Origin: Owenia fusiformis
Taxonomy: Eukaryota; Annelida; Polychaeta; Sabellida; Oweniidae
NCBI GenBank assembly: GCA_903813345.2
Contig: CAIIXF020000383.1
Location: 1 to 17,330, forward strand
Length of the DNA stretch: 17,330 bases
Direction of reading: 5' to 3'
Shown: positions 8,294 to 17,330 of the stretch, one piece after another
Numbering within the stretch: position 1 is the first letter of the stretch
Layout: every line of letters starts with the position of its first letter
Made by a program: the position numbers and the translations under genes
Notes under the pieces: model-generated
Seen by the model: the letters and a program-made list of their open reading frames with translations, nothing else
What the model was told of the DNA's origin: nothing
Databases searched by the model: none

Positions 8294-9013
8294 TAGAGGT
8301 GTCAAGTATTAACCGGTTAACCGGTTAACCGCCGATAATGCCTTGACCGGTCTGAGTTTTTATGGGCGGTTAGTTGACCGTGTATAATTCTGTTATTTCC
8401 CGCGCTTATTTTGCATGCTAATCCGTTTGGTTTTATGGTGTCAGTTTCACGTAAGCTACTCATACATGTCATAAGTCCCATAACTCCTTACAAACATCCA
8501 ATCAGCAACTTTAATCCCTGCCACATTGCTTTCCCGCACTTACTTTGCATTTTAATCTGTTTGTTTTTCAAGCGTCAGTTACATGTGAGCTACTCATACA
8601 TGTGATAGGTCCGATCACTCCTTACAAACATCCAATCAGCAACTTTAATCCCTGCCACATTGCTTTCCCGCACTTACTTTGCATTTTAATCTGTTTTTTT
8701 TTCAAGCGTCAGTTACATGTGAGCTACTCATACATGTGATAGTTCCGATCACTCCTTACAAACATCCAATCAGCAACTTTAATCCCTGCCACATTGCTTT
8801 CCCGCGCTCACTTACATAGAATAGCGTAAAGCTTGACGAACGTAAAAAATAAACGCCGATATATCATTTTTCCAATTTTTTTCAACTTTCAAGAACGAAG
8901 ATGAAGATTTCATTTGAAATTATCAGTTCAAATTTCCCGCCGGTTAACCGACTTTAACCGGTAAAAAACCCCGGTTAACCGGTTAATGCTCAAGCGGTTA
9001 ATTGACACCACTA
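8294..9013. mobile_element. Non-autonomous hAT-type transposon, 720 bp
   Basis: The ends are TAGAGGTGTCAA and the complement of TAGTGGTGTCAA, a 12-bp terminal inverted repeat with one mismatch. A perfect 8-bp target duplication, ATAGAGAT, flanks it at 8286-8293 and 9014-9021. An 8-bp duplication with a YAGNG-type end is the hallmark of the hAT superfamily. Next to both ends lie repeats of AACCGGTTAACCGG, likely transposase-binding subterminal sites. The interior is three 134-bp tandem repeats with no transposase, so it depends on an enzyme from elsewhere. It inserted at the inner edge of the F right arm and is therefore younger than that inverted repeat. Confidence 0.93.
8399..8814. repeat. 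134-bp tandem repeat inside the hAT element
   Basis: Units start at 8399, 8533 and 8667 with CCCGC; a fourth begins at 8801 and breaks off. Units 2 and 3 are almost identical (I notice single-base changes near GTTTGTTTTTC/GTTTTTTTTTC and GATAGGTCC/GATAGTTCC). Unit 1 is clearly more diverged. Two 64-codon frames offset by exactly 134 bp are by-products of the repeat, not genes. Confidence 0.92.
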
Positions 9014-9225
9014 ATAGAGATTATCCTATATAAGGTTCAGGATATTAGAACAAGATGAGGCAAATATAATATATCTGCCCGAGGGTGATTATGACGGAGG
9101 GGGCAGATATTCTATATCTGCCCGATCGCAACGGGACGTAAAGCTATATCTGCCCGCTGATGAAAATATAAGTTTTTACAAACCTGCTTTATGTACCTGA
9201 AACACGACCAAGTATGGGATAAAGC
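9014..9225 (-). repeat. Inverted-repeat family F, right arm
   Basis: This is the inverted partner of 6820-6962 and 7300-7374. It contains four copies of the 10-bp module in alternating sense: ATATCTGCCC at 9071-9080, 9114-9123 and 9146-9155, and GGGCAGATAT at 9101-9110. The middle pair forms a 23-bp hairpin (9101-9123). The inner end meets the hAT insertion. Confidence 0.75.
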
Positions 9226-10187
9226 GGGATATGCAGTACATGTATATCCCCACTCACCTAAGGTATCAATTATATTCATGCATTTTATTTACCTATTACA
9301 CTAAGTATAGGATAAATAACTTTTACTGACAAATTGTACATGAGTACATGATTACATTAGTCACAACTACTCACTAAAAGGTTAACTTATTGCATGAAGA
9401 AATGTAATTCTACATGAAGATTTCAAATATGATATCACTTATTTGACTGAATTTGGAATTTTTAATGATGTAAAACAAGATTATTTCTACTTACTTGCAT
9501 CTAAGTCTATTTCATTGTATAAGGCAACAATTGATAAGGCAAATACATATCACTGGCTTCCCTGATTCATTTAGATTCCTAGCACTTTTAAAATCATCAA
9601 TAATTCATATAGGGTTGAACTATCAAATCGAATAATGAAAACGTTGCAAATGATGTGATAGAAGTTTTTATACTATTGAGCTTGGAAATATTGCTGATAT
9701 AGTTTTAATGTGATTTTAGGAGATTAAATGTTCTACTGAGGAACTTTGATTATGTTCAATTTTCTATGATCTTTAACTTTCTGAAAAAGGTCGGGCTAAA
9801 TTCTCATTGAGACGATGTTAAAAATCTTAATGTTGACTTCTTAAATGTTGAATTCTTTTGATTGTCATGAATTTAAGGTTCACACAAAATCTGAAGATCA
9901 TCTAGTTTCAAACACAATCTGAATCTCATTAAGTTTGATGCGAAAGCAGTTTTACTTTAATCAAAAATAACAAATATGGTAAATCAATATGTGTCTATGG
10001 TAGATGCTAGCGTGTAATCCAACCAGCACAAGTGCTGCCATCTACCTATCCATTCATCAGTTTAGCACCTAATAAGGTCAGTACTCATGGTAAAGCTTTT
10101 GTACCTTGTCTATGGTAAAAATAAATCAAACAGAAATGTTAACTTGACACGATTGGTAATGCCCACCTTGAAGGGTGTAGGGATAAA
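9226..10187. other. Spacer between F and E repeats; no gene seen
   Basis: AT-rich with no credible coding frame. It includes the second copy of the scattered 38-bp repeat at 9264-9301. Its length (about 960 bp) is close to the left spacer (about 920 bp), but the sequences do not visibly match. Confidence 0.5.
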
Positions 10188-10910
10188 GGGAAGGGTCAGG
10201 ATAACACTTATATAAAATATTTAAAGTATCTTATAATGATAATGAACATATTACAATGTTACACAACATAAGTAGATGCTAATTAAATGTCAATTGGTGT
10301 TAGTATAATATGTATTTTTCATTTAATGCTGCAACAAGTACACACATACCAAAAAGTGCCACGCCCACTTTTCCCTAAAAGCAGCTATGTGTGACTATAT
10401 TTGATAAATATTATTGATTTATAGGATCATTATGAACACTTTTCAGTGTTTAAATGTTAAAATATACATATTGATACAATTTTTGACAAAGTAGCAGCCA
10501 TAAAATCCAAACAGATTTGCAAATATTTCACTTTGAGATCAAAAGGACACATTTGGGAGGGGGTCAAATTGAGAATATTTCAAGATATAAATACTGTTTC
10601 TATGGTAACCATATCAGTTAGAGATTGGAAATTTCTGGCACTTACTAACCATAACATGCCCTACCCAATATAAAACAATGAATATCTGACATGCATTAGT
10701 ATTCTTTTTATTGGGTGGTATTAAAGTACCCCCATGGTTTTTTGGGGGTAGGCGTATAAATTGGTCTGAGGGCCGTCTGCCACCCCTATAGAAAGTCCAA
10801 CTACCCAGAAAGTGTCCAGTATAATCATACAGATGGTTTGAAATAGGTTGGAATGTGTAACCTTTCATGTAAGGAAGGAGTTACAATTATCAGAGTGGGC
10901 CATAGTCTAT
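10188..10910 (-). repeat. Dispersed repeat family E, right copy (inverted)
   Basis: This is the inverted partner of 5164-5900. Its 84-codon frame (10614-10868, - strand) differs from the left copy by four residues. The high identity of this part suggests recent spread or gene conversion. The end beside 10910 reads AGTCTAT and the other end reads AGGGAAGGGTCAGG, as in the left copy. Confidence 0.85.
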
Positions 10911-11241
10911 AAAACAAAACATTCTTTTTCTCAAATATCACAGTGTATATTCAAATCACAAATACGATATCATACAATTACAATAATTTATGTCTTATCT
11001 TTCTTTGATTAAACACAAGAGAGTGCTATGCTACGATGTTCCTGCTTGCCTTTTAACTCACTCGGTCAGTTTGTCATGTTGGTACCAACCTTTACATTCT
11101 TCGATGGTTTGAACACCACTATAGCCAGAGCGGTCGACCTTTAAGCGCTACCTGCTGTACGCACTACTCTGCCCTTGTTGGTAAAGGGATGGTGAACAAA
11201 CCCTCGGTGAATGTATTAGCAATTGTCAAATAAGTCATTGG
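10911..11241 (-). other. Probable 3' untranslated region of the R2-like LINE, then AT-rich flank
   Basis: Read on the - strand, 11241 down to about 11050 follows the retrotransposon stop codon and has higher GC than the flank, including the palindrome GTTGGTACCAAC at 11078-11089. Below about 11050 the sequence turns AT-rich. The exact 3' end and any target duplication could not be placed. Confidence 0.45.
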
Positions 11242-12637
11242 TTAATGTTGTCTCCCCTGTGCCCATTTGTCATTTCTCCTCGGCCAGAGCCAGCGGGAGG
11301 CTTCCTCTGCTGCAGATCCAACTGCTCTGTTCGCTCTCTTGAGCCATGAGGGTGGGAGTCCTACATTCTTGAACATTCGGTTGAGAGATGTTGATGGAAA
11401 TCCTCTACAACCTACTTCAACGGGATAGTAATGAACTTTCCACCCTTTGGCCTCTATCTCCTCAACCAGATCTTGGTACTTTGCGCTTTTGAGTTGGTGT
11501 GCTACCTCAATTCGATCTTCCCAAGGTACTGTCAGTTCTATCATGACAGCAATTCTTTTATCCTCTGAGAATAAAAGCATATCTGGTCTTTGGTTTGTTG
11601 TCGTGATACTGTTGGGAAATGTGAGTCTTTGGTGTAGATATACTCTCAGCTCCCAGTCCTGTGCTTGTTGTAAGATGCCATATCTTCCTCGAGAGGTGTG
11701 CCTGCTACCGCTAGGCAAAACCTTCCCTTTAGGATTAGCGTTAGCACCCACAAAATGTTCACTAAGGGTTGCAACATATCTGCCCTTGGTCCTGGTGTTA
11801 CAGTTGCATTCGTTTTGTTCATGATCCGTGATTGGTCCACCCAGTGAGAAATCTTTTGAAGAACTTTGTCATGCCTCCATGTGTACCTTCCCTCTGCAAG
11901 TGCAGCCTTGCACGAACTCAGGATGTGTTGGATGTTACTTCTCAGAGCTCCACAGTGGATACATGATGCATCTTCATTAAGACCCCAGGTAGTGAGATTG
12001 GCAGGAGATGGTAAAAGATCAGATATTGCTCTTAATAAGAAGCTTATCTTGCCCTGCTCCATATCCCATATGTCTTTCCATGAGAGCTGTCGATCGAGTG
12101 TAGACTCCCAGTGGGTCCATGCACCTTGTTTGACTAATTGTGCTAACCTCACCTGTCTACCCTCTTCCTCTGATTGCCTTATCTGCTGTACTACAAGCTT
12201 CCTTCTTGTCTCTGTGTTGGCATCTTTCCACCTGGATGTGCCATAGTTTCCAAGGCCCATCCTACCTTTGCAAACGACACCTACTATGTCCTTATGACGG
12301 AGTTGGCTTTCAGCAATACCGATTGCCTGCTGAGGATTCCATCCCCTCCCGCTCGATATTGTTTCTCCCGAGCTAGTAACTTTATTGTCCTTTGAAGAGC
12401 GTAGAGTGGTTACTGCTCTTACTTTGGCTGCTTTGTACTCTTCAAGTACTGAAGTTACCGGGAGGCTGAGCTTGGGAGATTTACTGAATAGAATACCTCT
12501 GCTGAATGAAGGTGGTACACCTAGCCATTTCCTAAGGAACGTTGATGACATTCTCTCCATTTGCTCAACCTTGCCCATAGGGATAAATAAGTACTGCCTT
12601 TCCATCCATAATTGATGTTGATGAAGATTGTGTTTTC
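11242..12637 (-). pseudogene. R2-like non-LTR retrotransposon, 3' half, frameshifted
   Basis: Two overlapping - strand frames, 11646-12605 and 11242-11751, together read as the C-terminal half of a polymerase from the group with a restriction-like endonuclease (R2, NeSL, Hero and relatives). In order: a post-polymerase segment (VEQMERMSSTFLRKWLG); a zinc motif C-x2-C-x8-H-x4-C at residues 215-232 (11910-11963) followed by ALAEGRYTWRHDKVL; then, in the second frame, RPD (residues 55-57), 14 residues, ELTVPWE (72-78), KxxKY (88-92) and VEVGCRGF. RPD...E...K is the PD-(D/E)xK endonuclease core. A one- or two-base shift lies near 11735-11790. The reverse transcriptase core is missing, and an in-frame stop lies just above 12637, so the copy is 5'-truncated and dead. 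No rDNA is adjacent. Confidence 0.88.
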
Positions 12638-13128
12638 AGTTTGATTTATGAACAACATCCACGGTTTTATTTATTATGTTCATTTTAATGTACAATGTGA
12701 TTGACAATCAATTCACACATAGCTAGGTCTGAATATTAAACTCCAGCCAAATAGAGCCAGCACAATATTTCAACCTCTGTAACCCTTGCAAAAAGATTTT
12801 CTTGCAATAAAAATGTGAAAATAATAATTGATAATTTTCACATTATTGTTATTATTTCATCCACTCATGTTATTTTATCCTAGACTTTGCATTTTGTGCA
12901 GCTACACTCAAGACATCCTTAGTGCAATCATTCTACAACTCATTAAGCCATGGCATTAAATCCTTTTCATGCAATAGGTGATATAAGACAGTTCCAATGG
13001 GGAAAAATCCCATGAAACATATTCCAGACAAGACTTGAAATCATCTTTTCTCAAAATGGCATTTGCTTCCGGAATATCAACAAAATATCTCAATAATTAA
13101 TGTTTTCGCAAATACCTATGACACAAAC
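12638..13128. other. AT-rich sequence with small hairpins
   Basis: No gene is seen. An 11-bp inverted pair (AATGTGAAAAT at 12812-12822 and its complement at 12834-12844) lies in an A/T-rich stretch. GATTGACAATC near 12701-12711 is a small palindrome. Confidence 0.5.
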
Positions 13129-13684
13129 AGGGTGAGCCAAAAAAAGGTTATCCAAACAAATGTTAATAACTTGATCATACAGCTTGAATTTAAGGTCATA
13201 TTTAGCACAATTAAACCTTAATCAATGTTCCTTTATTCTACCTAGTTCCATTGGTCTATTACAAATGGTCAGGATCTCCTGTCCATTTTACAAAACATTC
13301 TCAAAATGCCAGTTTTGTCTCTGGAGCCAAACTTTAATACATCGGGTGAAATTATTCCAACTACACCCTCACAGATATTATGTGTAATGAGTCGCATCTT
13401 CCTTCGAATCTCTTGTATGAACTCTCTGATGCTTCTAGACTTGTGAGAATGGATATTTTCCTTTAAATAGCCCCAAGGTTTGAGGGTTCATATTATGTGA
13501 GTTTGGTATGTTTCGGCATTTGCAGCATGTTTTGTAGAATTGTGACCATTTGTAATAGACCAATGTAACTTAGTAGAATAAAAGAACATTGAACAAGGTT
13601 TAATTGTGCCACATATGACTTAAACCCATGTTGGATGACTGAGTTATTAACATTTGTTTGGGTAACGCTTTATGGGCTCACCCT
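13129..13684. mobile_element. 556-bp foldback MITE with long inverted arms
   Basis: The left arm (13129-13310) and right arm (13515-13684) are inverted copies along nearly their whole length. They share AGGGTGAGCC at the ends, CCAAACAAATGTTAATAACT, GCACAATTAAACCTT and CATTGGTCTATTACAAATGG. A loop of about 204 bp separates them and has no transposase. The right flank is TATATAT while the left is AAAC, so a TA duplication is possible only if the left base changed. It could be a Tc1/mariner- or Mutator-type derivative; superfamily unresolved. A 67-codon frame inside is incidental. Confidence 0.88.
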
Positions 13685-14406
13685 ATATATATGATCAATA
13701 TCACCATCTAATATTGTGTTAGTTAATTTGTCTTTGGACAATGTGTCATGATTTCAAGTTTTTCCATATGAGATATAAAATCTCAAATCTGGTATTACCA
13801 CAATGTTTACGTACATGGACAGATCATAATTTGTTGCCTAAAAATAAAATGATCTTTTCATATATCTTATTACGGGATTATTTTAATGATACATCAAACT
13901 TGTTATTGGTTTCAAGACAATATAGGTACCTGTATATTCATATAACTACTAAAACTAGGGTACTTGTAAGCCAATCTGATTTTAAGGTAGATATGTCTCG
14001 ATATTTTTCACTAATTTTCATGATTATAAATACCGATAATCAATGAAAGGGACAATATTTTCACATTTGTAATTGTATGTGTATGCATGGTCCATGGTGT
14101 ATGTTACCATAATTCTTTATATCCACTCAAAAAGATTGCCCAATTTATAATTATCAGATAATTTATTCATCACCAAAATAAGTAAAAATTATCAACATGC
14201 AGAACTACCTTAAAGAGTTTAATCTCTCACTCAGTCACAATCATGTCCACCAAAACTGTACTTGTGTTACATAATATAGGATTATACAGCTTACCATACG
14301 TGTGCAATCTATATAGCATCCACACTGACATCTTTACAGAATCATATATAATTTTTGAATATGAACTAACTCAACCCAATAAGGCGAGTACTAAAGAATT
14401 TACTTA
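13685..14406. other. AT-rich sequence, no recognised gene
   Basis: A 101-codon + frame (13741-14046) is the longest here. Its product shows no signal peptide, membrane segment or known motif, and its bases are as AT-rich as the surroundings. I regard it as chance. Confidence 0.5.
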
Positions 14407-14783
14407 CCTGCCATCTAAAAATCTACTTGGAACTACCATTGGATTCCTCCAAGAGAATATTCTAGGGATTATGGAATGCATTCAGCTTACATAATTTGAG
14501 AAATTATTGACATACGTAAAACCTATTTAAAACAGCATTTATATTATATAAGCACATCCGTAATCAATGATTCTCAGCTCAGCCCTCTGACGTTTGAAAA
14601 ATAACAATACCTGAGTGTTAATCCATAGATTATCTTTGAAAACGAGAAATATATTTTTGGATTACATGGCGTAATCTTAAAGTAAACAAAATGTTTTAAA
14701 GTGTATTGATGTTTTTTGGATGAAAAACATAAGCGAAATTCATGAAAAAAATCCCCGATTCATTCTACAAACAACCCCCTCTC
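14407..14783 (-). repeat. Dispersed repeat family A, copy 3 (inverted)
   Basis: Read on the - strand this matches copies 1 and 2 from GTTGTTTGTAGAATGAATC to AATAATTTCTCAAATTATG. It then matches copy 1 beyond its insertion site (AATCCAATGGTA, AGATTTT). The site equivalent to the TTAA insertion reads CCATAATCCC, so it is unfilled with one base changed. Confidence 0.8.
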
Positions 14784-15061
14784 CTTTTCTTGACTTACGA
14801 CATTAAAAATTTAAAATTCAAAAATATATTTTCTTGTGTTGGCCAGATAATATTTTCTTTCACTGGACATTTGTATAACTATCAGACACATTAGGGTTAT
14901 ATGAAAAGTGAACCACTAAAACTTACGAATATTCAAGTTTACGAAAACTTTGTAATACACTGCAATGTTATTTCCCCCGAATTACCCACCTGGTGGCGAA
15001 ACTGGTAACTATCTACTCGCATCTGAGTGATTAAATATTTGTAAGATATTTGACGGAACGA

Positions 15062-15213
15062 ATGTCACTTGACCTCCGTTGAATATCAAATGATATTCAT
15101 CAGTCACGAACAATTCCAGTGTAATTTTAATTTTATATATCTCTTAGACTTCTTGGAATATCACTTGTGAAGAGTCACAGGTATTCACCTCAACAGAATT
15201 AAATATTTGTATA
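15062..15213. repeat. Foldback repeat family X, short copy
   Basis: It shares AATATCAAATGATATTCA, CAGTCACGA and GGAATATCACTTGTGAA with 3141-3401 in direct sense, and ATTAAATATTTG in inverse sense. It lacks most of the middle of the long copy. The end CACAGGTATTCACCTCAA-AGAA is also found near 4070-4091, just before family A copy 2. Confidence 0.65.
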
Positions 15214-16326
15214 ATAATTCTGAGTAACTACATGTATGGTGGTCAACATGCTTATTCTGTCATTTGAGCCATATCTTATAATCCTTCACTACCTATTCAG
15301 AAGGATCGTTAACAATGTATAAATTGTGGAAGAGGGCCCCTTAGTACTCATCATCTGACCATATTGCAGTCCTCATTAAGCCATAAAGCATCAGAGAAGA
15401 GAAGAACAGAATGCTTTTACTAAGATCGCACAAGCATACTGGAAACGGCCTTCACTATGTTAAGTTCACATTGATTGAAATAAAGATTTCAACATTTAAG
15501 GTAATATGCCTCAAATGACATGGGACACAATTTAAATCTTGTTACTCAGATGAAAAATATTACTGTTAATAATATTCTTTTGTCTAGATTCCATGATACA
15601 TTAGTATTCCAATATAATACACGTACTAAATTGAAAACGTATACATGTTATGTAAAATGTGTATGAGTCCTATATTCTAGTAATATTTAAATTACAAAAT
15701 AGTGATTCATCATTATAAAAATTGTATTACAATATCATTCAAACCTTGGAAATGTTCTTGGAATACTATTTTGAGCTGTTTAATCTGTCACCTTTTGCCT
15801 GAAGCTACGAATACAAATTAGACGAGACTTGAAAATGTACATTTTCGGATCAAAATTGAGACAAAATGTCCAATATCTCTGGATTCAGTTGTCATAGATT
15901 GATATTTTATGGCTTGTTAGAAAGGTCTTCTTAAGGTTCACAAGGCTCTGATACAGCATTTTGATTGTGTGTGGCTGTATCCATGGTGACCTTTAACTCA
16001 CTCAGAAATGGGTTAAACCCCAAAATTGGCTACTCTTAAAGACTCATAATGTTTCAGAGGGTCCAAAGGAACATTTTGACAAAGGATTCATTGCTTGAGA
16101 TGTCATTTAAAACTAATTTTAGGGGCATTTCAAAAAGCGCCCCCTGGTGGTAGCCCCAAATTTGTCACTTAAGAGTTGCCTTTTTGGGATGTTAGACCCA
16201 CATCTACTAATTACAGCCCTCAAACCTTTTGTACTTGAGATGTCTTATAAATGTTTGCTAGTTCCTAGAGTACATTGTTTGATTGAAGATTGAAAACCAA
16301 ATAGATGGATAAGTAATGTTAGAGGT
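15214..16326. other. Intergenic sequence, no recognised gene
   Basis: No coding region is credible. An AATAAA word at 15480-15485 (TTGAAATAAAGATT) could be a polyadenylation signal, but no upstream gene is visible. The words TTGAGATGTC recur near 16095 and 16235, suggesting a repetitive origin for 16000-16260. Confidence 0.45.
16136..16150 (-). promoter_or_regulatory. CTCF-like core motif
   Basis: On the - strand this reads CCACCAGGGGGCGCT, the core of the CTCF zinc-finger binding consensus shared by many bilaterians. It is a single match in a possibly repetitive region; occupancy cannot be judged from sequence. Confidence 0.35.
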
Positions 16327-16698
16327 TCAACTTACCATAACTCCTTGTCTTGATCTTATAATATACGTTATGCATGATACTATACGATGCACGGCACAAA
16401 AACCAACGTTTCCTATACTTACCATGGTGATATAACTGGTGTCATTGAAAAGACCCGGGAGAAATGACTTAGAGTTGGTTTGAGTATAGAAGATAACGGG
16501 TTTCTGCCCAGTAATGATAGTCCTTACCTTGCAGAAATGTCTCAAATGGAGAAACCTTTTAAAATTCGCGGATAAACTCTTCTTGAAATTCGATTCGTTC
16601 TCCCTCATACGATTTTCTGAGACATAAAAGTGCGAATCTCTCTTTAACCGGGACACGCGTGAATGAAATATTTGGTGAATTAAATCGTCTTTGCACAT
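16327..16698 (-). CDS. Possible first exon or chance frame with three donor-like sites
   Basis: This is a 123-codon - strand frame with no recognised domain. The N-terminal half is rich in basic and polar residues; the C-terminal part is more hydrophobic. On the - strand GGTAAG-type donors occur with exon ends at 16528 (CAAG|GTAAGG), 16423 (ATG|GTAAGT) and 16336 (ATG|GTAAGT). The spacings are 105 and 87 bases, so all three lie in the same phase, and the first ends exactly at codon 57. The stretch has more CpG than most of the window (CACGCGTG, CCCGGG, TTCGCGGA), as an unmethylated 5' region might. If real, the gene would continue left on the - strand, but no downstream exon was identified. 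Confidence 0.25.
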   Translation of the reverse strand: MCKDDLIHQIFHSRVSRLKRDSHFYVSENRMRENESNFKKSLSANFKRFLHLRHFCKVRTIITGQKPVIFYTQTNSKSFLPGLFNDTSYITMVSIGNVGFCAVHRIVSCITYIIRSRQGVMVS

Positions 16699-17330
16699 TG
16701 ATAATATGGGACAAGTTTCACAGAGATATAAAATCTAGAAATATGTTAAAAGTGAACTTTCATACTTGAAGTGCCGACAGAAATGGATCATAAGCCCACA
16801 TACGAAAACTTAATTCACGTGACAGACTATACCCACCGTGCTATTGCACCAGAAATGATCCAAAGATCTCCAGCCCCATTCATCTCATAGTTTTGCTCAT
16901 TCTACTTTATGTTTGTAAGTAGAGGGTTCCGATTTTATTTACATGTAACAGTATACTATGTCAAAAAATATTTTACACACCTACCTCCGTGTTTTAAATT
17001 GAATAGATGTCGCTACTTTATTAATGAATTTAATTACCACATATATTTTTCCTGCACTTAAAATCCAAAGAATGTTTTGAACAAAACTTTATCAGCAAAA
17101 CGTTTTTGCCAGCCGAGAACCGAAATTTAAGTTATTGGCAGTCGTATTTTTATTTATTTATGAGGATAAAACGTTTTTACAACAGCGGCACTATAGTGTG
17201 CATCCAAAGAGACTAAAATACATACATAGGTTAAAATCATAAAAATCCATTTCCTTTCCTTTGGTCCTGTCCATGTGCCTAAGTAAAGTGAATCACCAAT
17301 AATCCATTGTAGGTTAGCATTAAGGCTCGC
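16699..17330. other. Sequence without recognised features
   Basis: No convincing coding frame or repeat. AAAACGTTTTT occurs twice (near 17098 and 17167). If the - strand frame at 16327-16698 is a first exon, its promoter would lie here; I could not identify one. Confidence 0.45.

Noticed and set aside
8411-8739. Two 64-codon frames as paralogous small proteins
   Set aside because: They are offset by exactly 134 bp and arise from the tandem repeat inside the hAT element.
8399-8814. CRISPR-like array
   Set aside because: The units are contiguous 134-bp tandem repeats without unique spacers, inside a eukaryotic transposon.
10188-10910. E copies as terminal repeats of one large transposon spanning 5164-10910
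   Set aside because: No target duplication or transposase is seen, and the E ends differ from one another; independent insertion is simpler.
11447-12615. Several + strand frames opposite the R2-like element
   Set aside because: They are antisense shadows of the retrotransposon frame, which has clear zinc and endonuclease motifs on the - strand.
13741-14046. 101-codon + frame as a gene
   Set aside because: No motif, signal or membrane segment, local AT-rich composition, and no splice context.
14243-14494. Shared NLLGT peptide with the - strand frame at 2166-2417 as a conserved domain
   Set aside because: Both are the same stretch of the family A repeat; the similarity is explained at DNA level and fades outside it.
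3141-15213. Whole window as one giant palindrome (X, A, E, F mirrored)
   Set aside because: The A and X pairs do not share the E/F centre, and the sequences between repeats do not match in inverse sense.
1-17330. tRNA or rRNA genes
   Set aside because: I found no clear GGTTCGAATCC-type T-arm with matching acceptor stem and no recognisable rRNA segment by eye; a covariance search would be decisive.

Overview
The window reads as AT-rich nuclear DNA from an invertebrate animal. The evidence is a spliced receptor-type tyrosine kinase terminal exon, two decayed non-LTR retrotransposon tails of kinds common in marine invertebrates, a hAT-type element, and many short inverted-repeat elements. No bacterial gene organisation, operon, rRNA, tRNA or CRISPR array is visible. 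A mollusc, brachiopod, hemichordate or amphioxus-like genome would fit; the sequence alone does not decide.

Left end (1-1163): the last coding exon of a receptor tyrosine kinase gene on the + strand (355-532) follows a partial intron. Its short C-terminal tail carries two recognisable SH2-docking tyrosines, YMQM and YVNI. The 3' flank holds the C-terminal stub of a LINE reverse transcriptase with an A-rich tail.

Middle (1164-10910): this is a patchwork of repeats and I see no convincing host gene. From left to right it has: a 302-bp inverted-repeat element; a dispersed repeat (family A) broken by a 365-bp element with TTAA target duplications; a GC-rich hairpin cluster; small palindromic repeats; a second family A copy; a 735-bp repeat (family E); and an inverted-repeat pair (family F). 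The right F arm is interrupted by a 720-bp hAT-type element with a perfect 8-bp target-site duplication and three internal 134-bp tandem repeats. A second E copy follows in inverted orientation. The E and F pairs are nested around nearly the same centre, about position 8030.

Right (10911-17330): a 5'-truncated, frameshifted non-LTR retrotransposon of the R2-like group lies on the - strand (11242-12637). It keeps the CCHC motif and the restriction-like endonuclease core. After it come a 556-bp foldback element (13129-13684), an inverted third copy of family A, a partial palindromic repeat, and a CTCF-like motif. At the end is a 123-codon - strand reading frame with three in-phase splice-donor-like sites, possibly a first exon but weakly supported.

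The genes do not form a pathway. The supported biology is one kinase gene end beside a nested transposon graveyard. I found no clear new system. The most rewarding points are the kinase tail motifs, the transposon insertions that can be dated or proven from empty sites, and the nested inverted symmetry.
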